From assembly GCA_019565575.1 (NCBI GenBank), contig CP067379.1:1736001-1800000 (forward strand): a DNA stretch of 64,000 bases, given 5' to 3'. This DNA comes from Flavobacterium covae. GTDB lineage: Bacteria > Bacteroidota > Bacteroidia > Flavobacteriales > Flavobacteriaceae. Below are positions 33,313-42,802 of this stretch, piece by piece. A model generated the notes under the pieces. That model was given only the letters and a program-made list of their open reading frames with translations. It ran no database searches and had not been told where the DNA came from. How positions within the stretch are numbered: the stretch's first letter is position 1; every line of letters starts with the position of its first letter. The position numbers were made by a program, and so were the translations under genes.

Positions 33313-34261
33313 ATGATTTTTTCATTAAAAATACCAATTGACAAAACCGAGAATACAATAAATTATCAATCCGATTTATTGTTATTGGGTTCCTGTTTCT
33401 CAGAAAACATCGGTAACAAATTTAGTTATTTTAAATTTAAGACCACAGTAAATCCTTTCGGGATAATTTTTAATCCCATTTCTATAGAGAAATTAATTAA
33501 AAGAATTGTAGAAAAAAACACTTCACAGAAGAAGATATTTTTTTCACAATGATTTGTGGCATTGTTTTGAAATACATTCAGAACTTTCAAATCCAGATAA
33601 AGAAAACTTTTTAAAAACACTCAATGACCTAATAGAATTTGCAAATAAACAAATAAAAGAAATTACTCATTGTATTCTAACCCTAGGGACTTCTTGGGTT
33701 TATAGAATAAATAAAACAGGAGAAACAGTGGCTAACTGTCATAAGGTTCCACAAAAAGAATTTACCAAAGAATTGCTTTCTGTAGAAGTTATTCAGCAAA
33801 GTTTGATAAACATTGTTTTACTCGTAAGAAAAATAAACCCAGATGTGAAATTTATTTTTACTATTTCTCCAGTACGGCACATAAAAGATGGTTTTTTTGA
33901 AAATAATGTAAGCAAAGGAAATTTGTTTTTAGCACTTCATAAAACATTTTCTATTTCAAAGATAGAAGAGGCGTATTTTCCAAGTTATGAAATTGTAATG
34001 GACGAATTACGTGATTATAGATTCTATGAAAAAGATTTGCTACACCCTAATGAACTTGCTATAGATTATATTTGGGAACGTTTTTCAGAAATTTATTTCG
34101 AGACAGAAACGCAATCTTTAATGCTTGAAGTAAAAAATATTCAAAAAGATTTAGCACATCGTCCTTTTAATCCCAATACAGAAAAACATCAAAAATTTTT
34201 AGAAAAAATAGAATTCAAAAAAGCACTATTGTTTAAAAAAATACCTCATTTATCTTTTTAA
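33313..34261 (+). CDS. GSCFA-domain protein (one frameshift)
   Basis: About 316 residues with the family signature LLLLGSCFSENIG, a GDSL-like serine esterase block, followed by TLGTSWVYR, FTISPVRHIKDG and a late D-x2-H-like LLHPNELAIDYIW. These correspond to the catalytic blocks of SGNH hydrolases. Break at a T7 tract near 33537-33543 (T6 expected). The substrate is unknown; the family is Bacteroidota-rich. DUF4230 follows after two bases, so they are co-transcribed. Confidence 0.75.
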
Positions 34262-34263
34262 TT

Positions 34264-34875
34264 ATGAATTATATCTACAAAAAACTATTTTACGGACTAT
34301 TATTTTTAGTGCTCATTTTTTTTGCATATCGATATCTTAAAAATAATGATGAAACTTCTACAGAATATAATACTAATTTAATCCAAGAGCAAGTTAGAAA
34401 TGTTGGGAAATTAGTGGTAACAGAAGGACATTATTCTCAAGTATTAACTTTTAAAGATCAAGATCATTATTTAGGAGGGTTCATATCATTTGATAAAAAA
34501 GCATTGATAATTGTGAATTCAGATGTAACGATAGGATACGATCTACGTCAAATGAAATATGAAATAGATGATAAATCTAAGGTTATTCGAATTATATCTA
34601 TACCAAAAGAAGAAGTAAAAATTAGTCCTGATATACAGTATTACGACATTGAACAAAGTCAGTTTAATAAGTTTACAGGTTCTGATTTTAATGCGATTAC
34701 TCAAAAAATTAAAAAGGATTTAGCTAAAAAAATTCAAAAATCTGCTTTGAAATCCAATGCTGAAAATCGGTTAATAAGTGAATTGTCAAAAATATTATTA
34801 GTTACCCATTCTGTGGGGTGGAAAGTAGAATATAATGGAGAAGAGATAAAAAAGGAAGTTGACTTTAAGCTTTAA
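34264..34875 (+). CDS. DUF4230 family membrane-anchored protein
   Basis: A 203-residue protein with one N-terminal anchor (LFYGLLFLVLIFFAYRYL) and a periplasmic DUF4230 domain (VGKLVVTEGHYSQVLTF, ...DVTIGYDLRQMKYEI). Function unknown. It is immediately downstream of the GSCFA gene, an arrangement that suggests a shared role in the cell envelope. Frame intact. Confidence 0.75.
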   Translation: MNYIYKKLFYGLLFLVLIFFAYRYLKNNDETSTEYNTNLIQEQVRNVGKLVVTEGHYSQVLTFKDQDHYLGGFISFDKKALIIVNSDVTIGYDLRQMKYEIDDKSKVIRIISIPKEEVKISPDIQYYDIEQSQFNKFTGSDFNAITQKIKKDLAKKIQKSALKSNAENRLISELSKILLVTHSVGWKVEYNGEEIKKEVDFKL

Positions 34876-35002
34876 TGTATTTTGCTGTTGGGTTTTATAT
34901 CTTCAAAAGAAAAGGGAATATTTTAAAAGATAAAGATTTTTTAAACATATACATAAAGGTTGTTATATAAAAAGAATTTGAATGTCTTTAATGATAAATT
35001 AT

Positions 35003-35136
35003 AAGAGACTGTTCAAAAAGTTTGCAATCTTTCATTTCGACCAAAGGGAGAAATCACATAATCTTGATTATGAGACTCCTCCTTACGTCGGAGAGACAGA
35101 CTGCATGTTGATTTATTACTTTTTGGTCAGTCTCTT
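35003..35136. repeat. Short inverted-repeat element (134 bases)
   Basis: Perfect 9-base ends AAGAGACTG and CAGTCTCTT, extended imperfectly through CAAAAAGT. Most of the interior (TTGCAATCTTTCATTTCGAC, CAAAGGGAGAAATCACATAAT, GACTCCTCCTTACGT) is also present, reversed, in repeat R1. It lies between convergent genes and can fold into a long hairpin, so it may also terminate transcription. Confidence 0.78.
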
Positions 35137-35151
35137 TGTTATATGTAGTGT

Positions 35152-36927
35152 TTAATCATTCATAGATATTAAAAATTCTTCATTGTTTCGGGTCTTCTTA
35201 AAGCGATCATTAATAAATTCCATTGCTTCTACAGAGTTCATGTCTGCTAAGTATTTACGCATGATCCACATACGTTGAATGGTTTTTTCGTCTAATAAAA
35301 GGTCGTCACGACGTGTACTAGATGAAGTAAGATCTACAGAAGGGAAAATGCGGCGATTAGCAATTTTACGATCTAATTGAAGTTCCATGTTACCAGTACC
35401 TTTAAATTCTTCAAAGATTACTTCGTCCATTTTGGAGCCTGTTTCTGTTAATGCAGTAGCAATGATGCTTAATGATCCGCCGTTTTCTACATTACGTGCA
35501 GCCCCAAAAAAGCGTTTAGGTTTTTGTAAGGCATTAGCATCAACACCTCCACTTAATACCTTGCCAGAAGCTGGTTGCACAGTGTTGTAAGCACGAGCTA
35601 AGCGAGTAATAGAGTCTAATAATATAACGACATCGTGACCACATTCAACTAAACGTTTTGCTTTTTCAAGTACTATATTGGCAATCTTAACATGTTCTTG
35701 TGGTTCGCGATCAAATGTAGAAGCAACTACTTCTGCTCGCACACTGCGTTGCATATCAGTAACTTCTTCGGGACGCTCATCTATGAGTAGTACAATCATG
35801 TACACTTCTGGGTGATTTGCCGCAATAGCATTAGCAATATCTTTAAGTAACATGGTTTTTCCTGTTTTTGGTTGAGCTACGATCATACCGCGTTGCCCTT
35901 TTCCAATAGGGGAAAATAAATCTATAATACGTGTAGAGATAGAACTACCTTTTTCTGCTAATTTAAATTTTTCGGTAGGAAAAACAGGAGTTAAATGGTC
36001 AAAGGAAACACGATCTCGTACTACTTGTGGGTCATGACCATTAATTTTTAGAACTTTTACTAAAGGGAAATATTTTTCTCCTTCTTTTGGTGGGCGAACA
36101 ACTCCTTTTACTGTGTCACCTGTTTTAAGACCAAATAATCTAATTTGAGAAGTTGATAAATAAATGTCATCAGGAGAGGCTAAATAATTGTAATCAGCGG
36201 AACGTAAAAAGCCATATCCGTCAGGCATCATTTCTAATACGCCTTCACTTTCTATGATACCTTCAAACTCATAATCAGGTTCTCTGAAATTAGTTGTTTT
36301 TTTGTATTTAGGATTTTGGTTATACTTGTGTTTGTTTGATTCAATAGATGGGGGTAATTCAGGTTCTATAGTAGAATTGTTTACTTGGTCGGATGAAATT
36401 TCCGCTATTTCTACAGTTTCTTCTGTTTGGCTTTCTTGGAGGTTGATTGTAGTGTTTATCTCTTCTGTTGGAAGATTAGATTCAATAATCTTTTCGTTTG
36501 TTTCAGTAATACTCTTTTTGTCTTTAGGGAATTTCTGGTTTTTATTCTTTTTACAAAAGTATCCTTTTTTGTTCTGTAACTTCTTCTGTGTTAGTTGTTA
36601 CCTTCTTGTTGTTTACTTTTTTAGATGTTTTTTTTTCATCTGTTTCTTCCGTAAAAAGGACGTTTCTTGATTTATATCAACTTTTTCAGGTTCTGATGAT
36701 GCTTCTTTTTTGTCTTTAACCATACGAGTTCGTTTAGGTTTTGAAGAATCTTCAGGGATGCTATTTGCATCAGGGGTTAGTTTTTCAGGGTTTGAAGCTT
36801 GGAAGTCAAGTATTTGGTAAACTAAATCGTCTTTTTTAAGAGTTTTAAAATTCTTGATTTTCGCTGCTTTTGCAATTTCTTGCAATTCATTTAGCTTCAT
36901 TTCTTTTAATACAGAAATATCAAACAT
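35152..36927 (-). CDS. rho: Transcription termination factor Rho (long N-terminal extension, two frameshifts)
   Basis: Hexameric RNA helicase of about 592 residues. The N-terminal Rho_N domain ([21 protein letters not shown]) is followed by a charged, low-complexity insertion of about 180 residues typical of Bacteroidota Rho. Then come the RNA-binding cold-shock domain ([17 protein letters not shown]), Walker [14 protein letters not shown], Walker [17 protein letters not shown] and the Q/R loops. Two single-base deletions fall in the linker: a T5 tract near 36654 (T6) and an A6 tract near 36570 (A7). Rho is normally essential in such bacteria, so these look like sequencing errors. Confidence 0.93.
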
Positions 36928-37097
36928 AAAGTATAGTTAGCTTAAAAAAATGGGGTTTAAAAATTGATTTTTTGAAACTTATGTTCCGAAGTATGAAGTG
37001 CTTACGGATTGTTCTTGCAATAATACAAAATTTTATTAAGGAAACAATAGTTTTTTTAAAAAAGAAAATATATTTTTGTATCAATATAGTAGAAAAG

Positions 37098-37505
37098 ATG
37101 ATTCAAAGAGTTCAAAGCATATATTTAGTTCTGGCTTTTGTTGTAATGGCGGTCTTGCCTTTCGTGTTTCCTCTTTGGAAAGAAGGGGAGAAAGAGGTAT
37201 ATTTTATGACAAATATGACTTATACTGCTTTCTTCGGTTTGAGTACCTCATTATGTATGATGAGTCTATTATCTTTTAAAAAGAGACAAACACAATTTGT
37301 TTTGAACAGATTGAATATAATATTAAACTTAATTTTACTAGGATTATTTGTGTATTGTGCACTAAATTTATCTGGAGGAACTCAGGTTCCTGTGAAGGGT
37401 ATTGGGATGTTTCTTCCTGCAATCACTATCTTGTTGTTAGGGTTAGCTAACAAAGCCATTAAAAGGGATGAAGATCTTGTAAAATCAGTGGATCGATTAC
37501 GATAA
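37098..37505 (+). CDS. DUF4293 four-helix membrane protein
   Basis: About 135 residues from MIQRVQSIYLVLAFVVMAVLP at 37098, the conserved family start; the upstream open frame has no similarity. Four membrane helices. The family is usually encoded beside rho in Bacteroidota, as here (divergent). Function unknown. A strong terminator follows at 37535. Confidence 0.85.
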   Translation: MIQRVQSIYLVLAFVVMAVLPFVFPLWKEGEKEVYFMTNMTYTAFFGLSTSLCMMSLLSFKKRQTQFVLNRLNIILNLILLGLFVYCALNLSGGTQVPVKGIGMFLPAITILLLGLANKAIKRDEDLVKSVDRLR

Positions 37506-37534
37506 ACCTATCATCTTAGTTTATTAGTGCGACT

Positions 37535-37563
37535 AGTCTCAGAGGTAACTCTGGGACTTTTTT
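37535..37563 (+). terminator. Rho-independent terminator after the DUF4293 gene
   Basis: Stem AGTCTCAGAG (37535-37544) and CTCTGGGACT (37549-37558) with a GTAA loop, one G-T pair, followed by a T-run. Confidence 0.85.
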
Positions 37564-37758
37564 ATTTAGAAAAAATAAAAGTAGAATCTTTTTTGAAGAA
37601 TTTTAAAATCCATGTAATGCTTTTAAATTCGTGTTAATTGACTTTATATGTGTGAAATAAGTTAAATGAAATAAAAGAGTTTGGATTAATGAGAGATTTG
37701 GGTTAAATCTAAGTCTTTTTGTCTGAAGCCCTTTGGAGTGTGAATAATATTCAAAATA

Positions 37759-38239
37759 ATTCCATTTAAACTTAAAATATACTGAATTAAAAAGTAAAAT
37801 TCTCGATATGTTTTTTATTTTAAAACAACTCGAAGAAGCGGTTGAGTATATAACTGAAATCATCGTTAGTTCGAGTGCGAAGCGCATCAAGAATCAATAC
37901 TAATTTTTATTGCTTTTGTAGGATAGTGTTTAAATCAACATTCAGTTTGTCACTCCTACGTAAGGAGGAGTTTCATAATCCAATATTATGTGATTTCTCC
38001 CTTTGGTCGGGATGATAAGATTGTGAACTTTTTGGACAGTCTCAAGGTTAGAAAAATAGTATTATGAGGAAATTTCAAAGTTTAACCCAAATTACGCATT
38101 AGAGAATTTTAAAAAAAACTTTATTGATTCCCTAATACTTTAATTTTTAAAAACTAGAATTGATAAAAATTAAAATATTTTATTTCAATGAGTTATAAAA
38201 ATTAGTTTTTCTAATGTGTAATCTGAGTTTAAATGGTAT
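37759..38239 (+). repeat. Long intergenic repeat R1, copy C (interrupted by MITE 2)
   Basis: 481 bases, about 334 without MITE 2 and its duplication. Left end ATTCCATTTAAACTT; right end, with the MITE removed, reads ATACCATTTAAACTT on the opposite strand (14 of 15). It fills most of the 797-base gap between the DUF4293 gene and IS copy 2. MITE 2 sits inside its right terminal repeat. Confidence 0.85.
38086..38227 (-). repeat. MITE 2: 142-base copy, inverted, TTTAA duplication
   Basis: Same 142-base length as MITE 1, reversed. Flanked by TTTAA at 38081-38085 and 38228-38232, the reverse complement of the TTAAA flanking MITE 1, so target preference and orientation agree. A by-eye comparison with MITE 1 shows only a handful of differences, mostly one-base changes such as GCG to ACA near one end. 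Confidence 0.9.
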
Positions 38240-38302
38240 TAGATCAAAAAAAGTCTTAAAACAGAAGAAGTTTTATCGAAGGAAATTTTTTGACCCAAAA
38301 AA

Positions 38303-40074
38303 GAGGCTGTCCAAAAAGTTTAGGACAGCCTTTTTATTGCTGTTTTACTCTAAAACATGTATTTTAGAGGTGACAAAAAACAAGCAATGGCTAAAGTAAC
38401 ATTTAAAAACCAGACAGGCAATTCTCCAGAACTTTTTCCAATCAATATTTTTGATAAAATTGATGATAACCACCCTGTTCGACTGGTCGATTCTATAGTT
38501 GACAGACTTGATATTAGCGACATAGTTAAGCTTTATCGCGGTGGTGGATGCTCTGCTTACCATCCTAGAATGCTAATCAAAGTATTGTTTTATAGCTATT
38601 TGTCAAATATCTATTCTTGCCGAAAAATAGCCAAAGCACTTAATGAGAACATTCATTTTATGTTTATCTCAGGCAATTCCACTCCTGGGTTTAGAACCAT
38701 TAACGAGTTTAGAGGCAAAATTTTGAAAGATAAAATCAAAGTTTTATTCGCAGAAGTAGTAAAAATATTGGTCGACCTAGGTTATATAAGCCTTGATGTT
38801 CAATATATTGATGGTACTAAAATTGAAGCAAAATCCAACAAATACACCTTTGTTTGGCGTGGTTCGGTTGAAAAATACAAAGAGAAATTAGAAGTAAAAA
38901 TCAACACTATTTTATCTGATATAGAAAACAGTATACAATCAGAAAACCAAGAACTTAACCAAGAAGCATTGCCAAAAAAAATCAATTCAGATGAATTAAA
39001 AGAAAAGCTATCAGAATTGAATAAAAAGTTAAAAGAACCGACTAAGAAACAGGTAAAAGAACTACAGAAATTACAGGAAGAACACCTTCCAAGATTAGAG
39101 AAATACGAAAAGGATTTAGAAATACTTGGAAATAGAAACTCTTATAGTAAGACAGACCCTGACGCTACTTTTATGAGAATGAAGGAAGATCATATGAGAA
39201 ATGGGCAACTCAAACCAGCTTACAACCCTCAAATATCAACTGAAAATCAATTTATTACACACGTTTCTATACATCAAACGACCAACGATACCAACACATT
39301 AGAGTCACACTTAAACAGTTTTGAAGAAAACTATAATAGACAAAGTAAAGAAGTTGTCGCCGATGCTGGATATGGCAGTGAAGAAAATTACCAAATGCTT
39401 AAAAACAAGCAAATTGAGCCCTTTGTAAAGTACAATTATTTTCATGCAGAGCAGAAAAAGAAACTTAAAGAGAATCCTTTTTAGTGCAAAATTTATTTTA
39501 CAATCAACAATACGATTTCTATATCTGTCCTATGGGGCAAAAAATGGAAAACATAGGAATAGGTAAGCGAATCTCTAGCAATGGATATGAATCAGAAGTG
39601 ACTTATTATCAAGCTAAACGATGCGAAGGATGCCCATTGAGAAGTTTATGCCACAAAGCAAAAGGGAATCGAAAAATAGAAGTCAATCACCCTCTAAATT
39701 GCCTAAAAAACGAAGCTAAAGAATTACTAAACTCAAAAAAAGGACACAAACACAGAAGTAAAAGACCTGTTGAAGTAGAGGCAGTATTCGGACAACTAAA
39801 AAACAACAATAAATTTAATCGGTTTACATTTTTTGGGTTAGAAATGGTAGAAATGGAGTTTCTACTAATGGCGCTTGGTCATAATTTCAGAAAAATGGTG
39901 GCTACAACTACAGATTCAATGAAAAAAGCTTTTAAAACAACTCGTTCTTGCTCAACATACAACTATATGACTCGATTTTGCCTTCTAATTGTTTTTGAAA
40001 AATTAAATTTTACTAGCAATCACCAATATCGTGAATTTGCGGCATAAAAAAAGCTGCCCTTTTAGGACAGCCTC
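38303..40074 (+). mobile_element. IS1182-family-like insertion sequence, copy 2
   Basis: 1,772 bases between GAGGCTGTCC and GGACAGCCTC, inverted relative to copy 1. Flanked by AAAAAA and TTTTG, with no clear target duplication. Inserted next to MITE-bearing repeat R1 copy C, in an intergenic region. It is two bases longer than copy 1 because two A-tracts (near 39540 and 39734) have one more A here. Confidence 0.87.
38357..40047 (+). CDS. IS1182-family-like transposase, copy 2, one internal frameshift
   Basis: First part of 375 residues (from [13 protein letters not shown], or the later ATG at 38387), ending at TAG right after KENPF (39482-39484). The second part, about 187 residues, starts in the -1 frame and carries [28 protein letters not shown] and the C terminus. 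A T6 instead of T5 tract at 39478-39482 would give one 560-residue protein. Both copies share the T5, so either the element is frameshifted by design or inheritance, or the same base-call error recurred. Confidence 0.8.
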
Positions 40075-40123
40075 TTTTGTTTCCAAAAAAAACTAATAAT
40101 GTGGTATCTTGATATGAAGAAAA

Positions 40124-40429
40124 TTATAGCTTATGTTGTAAACTATCCCAACTCCCGCCGTTTATACACTCAAAATTGTGTTGTTTAAGTATAGAAACTG
40201 CTTGACTGCTACGTATACCACTACGACAACAGGCAATTACAGGTTTATTTAACTTTTTAATGTTTTCTATTTGTTCTTTGATGTTATCAAGAGGGATGTT
40301 TTTTGATCCTGGGATATGTCCAGAAGCGTATTCAGCAGGCGTTCTTACATCTATAATGATTGCTCCTTTGGCTATGAATTCTTGTAAATTGTTTTTTTTA
40401 TTGAAACCTAGAAAGCTAAAAAAGCCCAT
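40124..40429 (-). CDS. Rhodanese-like sulfurtransferase
   Basis: About 101 residues from MGFFSFLGFNKKNN (40429). A single rhodanese domain with the conserved IIDVRTPAEYASGHIPGSKNIPL and the active-site loop CCRSGIRSS, where the first cysteine of CRSGIRS would carry the persulfide. Cytoplasmic. A longer frame upstream starts with TTG and lacks similarity. It lies 62 bases downstream of the phenylalanine hydroxylase gene and may be co-transcribed. Confidence 0.85.
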   Translation of the reverse strand: MGFFSFLGFNKKNNLQEFIAKGAIIIDVRTPAEYASGHIPGSKNIPLDNIKEQIENIKKLNKPVIACCRSGIRSSQAVSILKQHNFECINGGSWDSLQHKL

Positions 40430-40491
40430 ACCTTTTGATTTTTGATCAAATGTATGGGGTCTTAAATTATTTTTGTGTGACAAAAGTTACA

Positions 40492-42249
40492 TTAGAAAGA
40501 AACTTTTTCTAAAATTAGGTCTAAGCCATTTTGAATTAGTTTTTTTGCTTCTGGTTTACGAGTTTTAACATTTTCTAAATGATTTAATACTTTATTTACT
40601 AAATCATTATGATTTTGTTTATGTGCTATTTCGGCAATTTCTACTGCTAGTAGCCAATCATTTGGATGGTTGTTTGTTAAAATACTAAAAATTTCTTGAA
40701 GTGTTATGGTTGTATTTCTTTCTTCTCGAAGATTTCGAACATTTCTATATAATCCTTCTAACTCTTCTCGTTCGGCTGATTTTTGTTGTTTTATAGTTTT
40801 ACTGGAAGGAACGTGGCTAATCATATCAAAACTGTTTACATCTGCTGGGCCAGAAAAAGCGGATATGATTTCTTTTCCTACTGCCATATCATAAATTCCC
40901 CATTCAGGTTGAAATAAAATTTGATTGTCATGTGTGACGGTACAGTTTTTAAATTTAATAATTAATATTTTACCTTGTATGTTGCGTGTACCTGTGATAA
41001 TTTCACCTGTAACTTTTATGTTTCCTTCGAATTCTAATGTAATTTGTCTTCCTTCGTAAATATCATAAGCTCTTAAGTCACGTGGACTCATATCTTCAAT
41101 AGCAAGATTAATTCCTTTTAGTTTGCCTATTGGTGAACCAAAGCCTTCTGCATGGTGTTGGGTTCCATGTCCTACTAATTCTTTTTCACGATAAGATAAA
41201 GCTGTTTTGCCTGTTGATTGAATATAGACAGGTTTTCCTTCGTTTTCTATTACGTTACTAAAGATACCTGAAATTTGTAAACCAGTGCTTAGCTCAATAC
41301 TTCCTAAAGCTTTTGAATTTATGAGTTTTTTCATGCCTGATAAACCTCCTGTTCGTAATGCCATTTTGTTTGCAAACTCTTCTAAAACTAAGCTCAAATG
41401 GGCAAAGTCAGGTGTTACATATAATTGTGGTTGAGGTTTTGTAATATCAAAACTTTGGTTTGCAGCAGTTAGGTCATAAGTAATTTTTTTAACATTATTT
41501 GTCATACACCATTCGCTTTCACCAATTGAAGAGAGTAATCCTGCACCATATATTTTAGGATTTTCGATGGTTCCTATTAAACCATATTCAACAGTCCACC
41601 AATGTAAGTTTCTGATTTGAGCCATTTCAGAGGGTTCTCCCATATTGTTTTGAAGGAAATTTACTTGTTCTTCGGCTTTTTGTATCTCCTCTTCTGGGGT
41701 GTTCTCCGCTTCTTTTAGAATAGAGAGTAAGCGTATGGCTTCGTATAGTTCGTAATCTCTTGCAGAGGAAATGGCTTTACATCCAATTTCTCCAAAGCGT
41801 CTTAAATATTCTGCATATTCTGGATTGGCAATAATAGGAGCATGTCCAGCTCCTTCATGAATAATATCAGGAGCAGGAGTATATTCTATATGTTCTAATT
41901 GACGTATATCGCATGCAATAACTAATACATTATAAGCTTGGAACTCCATAAAAGCACTGGGAGGAATAAAACCATCTACAGCCACTGCTGCCCATCCTAT
42001 TTCTTTTAAAATACGATTCATTCCATACATATTAGGAATGTTGTTTGTGTCAATACCTGTTTGTTGAAGGCCTTCTAAGTAAGATTCATGAGCAACTTTT
42101 GAAAGATAATCTACATTTTTACGCATTACATAACGCCACACCGCTTGATTAATAGGGGTATAGTCCTCATAATTTTGAGGAATTATAAATTGTTTCAAAT
42201 GTTGAGGTAATCGGTCGATTAAGGGATTGCTTTCAAAATGAGTTTCCAT
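40492..42249 (-). CDS. Phenylalanine 4-monooxygenase, long Bacteroidota form
   Basis: A 585-residue aromatic amino acid hydroxylase, iron- and tetrahydropterin-dependent, making tyrosine from phenylalanine. The iron ligands are in PDIIHEGAGHAP (two histidines) and the later glutamate in HWWTVEYGLIG. The core covers about residues 1-330. The C-terminal extension of about 250 residues (from ELSTGLQISGIFSNV) is characteristic of the long bacterial form and its function is unclear to me. Frame intact. Confidence 0.87.
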   Translation of the reverse strand: METHFESNPLIDRLPQHLKQFIIPQNYEDYTPINQAVWRYVMRKNVDYLSKVAHESYLEGLQQTGIDTNNIPNMYGMNRILKEIGWAAVAVDGFIPPSAFMEFQAYNVLVIACDIRQLEHIEYTPAPDIIHEGAGHAPIIANPEYAEYLRRFGEIGCKAISSARDYELYEAIRLLSILKEAENTPEEEIQKAEEQVNFLQNNMGEPSEMAQIRNLHWWTVEYGLIGTIENPKIYGAGLLSSIGESEWCMTNNVKKITYDLTAANQSFDITKPQPQLYVTPDFAHLSLVLEEFANKMALRTGGLSGMKKLINSKALGSIELSTGLQISGIFSNVIENEGKPVYIQSTGKTALSYREKELVGHGTQHHAEGFGSPIGKLKGINLAIEDMSPRDLRAYDIYEGRQITLEFEGNIKVTGEIITGTRNIQGKILIIKFKNCTVTHDNQILFQPEWGIYDMAVGKEIISAFSGPADVNSFDMISHVPSSKTIKQQKSAEREELEGLYRNVRNLREERNTTITLQEIFSILTNNHPNDWLLAVEIAEIAHKQNHNDLVNKVLNHLENVKTRKPEAKKLIQNGLDLILEKVSF

Positions 42250-42319
42250 ATTTTAATTAGTTATTTGAGCAAAAATAAGCCTTTTTGTAACGAATTTAAA
42301 ATTTAAAATACTGATGATG

Positions 42320-42703
42320 CTATAAAAGGGGGCTATGATTGGCTTTTTTGAAGTATTCAATTTTATATTGAAATAGTTCAGCCATTTTACTAGCTCTCCA
42401 TTTAATTTCATCTGCTTTTTTTCCTGTAAATAGATTATCTACTGTGGTATTGAACAGTTTTATCCAACGGTTAAAATGTATTTCTTCTAATGGCATTTTA
42501 GCATGAGGAGGAAAAGGAGCTCCAGAATAAGTATGTACTTCTAGTAGTACGGTTTCCCAAAAATTATACATTTTGTTTAAATGAGGAGTCCAATCTTTTA
42601 TAATGCCATTAAAAATAGGACCTATTAGGGTGTCGACTTTTACTTTTTCATAAAAAGTATTGACTAATAGTTCTATATCGGATCGGTTTTGGATGTCTTT
42701 CAT
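42320..42703 (-). CDS. Group III truncated haemoglobin
   Basis: A 127-residue globin of the 2-on-2 type: FYEKVKVDTLIGPIFN, WTPHLNKMYNFWETVLL and the HAKMPLEEIHFNRWI region that should hold the proximal histidine. Cytoplasmic haem protein that binds oxygen or nitric oxide. It is the intact paralogue of the broken gene at 27412-27782. Located upstream of, and on the same strand as, the hydroxylase gene, which it precedes by 70 bases. Frame intact. Confidence 0.88.
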   Translation of the reverse strand: MKDIQNRSDIELLVNTFYEKVKVDTLIGPIFNGIIKDWTPHLNKMYNFWETVLLEVHTYSGAPFPPHAKMPLEEIHFNRWIKLFNTTVDNLFTGKKADEIKWRASKMAELFQYKIEYFKKANHSPLL

Positions 42704-42770
42704 TTTATGTACATAATTGAGACAAAGGTATTTAATTGATGCTTTTTAAAAAATGATAAATGTTAGTAAA

Positions 42771-42802
42771 AAATAAATGCTCCGATGAAGGAGCATTTAT
42801 TT
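42771..42802 (-). terminator. Terminator of the DUF4136 lipoprotein gene
   Basis: Perfect 13-base stem AAATAAATGCTCC (42771-42783) and GGAGCATTTATTT (42790-42802) with a six-base loop. It overlaps the end of the lipoprotein gene and stands between it and the globin gene. Confidence 0.8.

Noticed and set aside
35152..36927. Programmed frameshifting in rho
   Set aside because: Both breaks fall in a low-complexity linker at homopolymers, are deletions of one base, and match the error type seen in about 30 other places.
37670..37700. Another MITE end near TAATGAGAGATTTGGGTTAAAT
   Set aside because: Partial resemblance to the MITE end, but no partner end or target duplication could be found.
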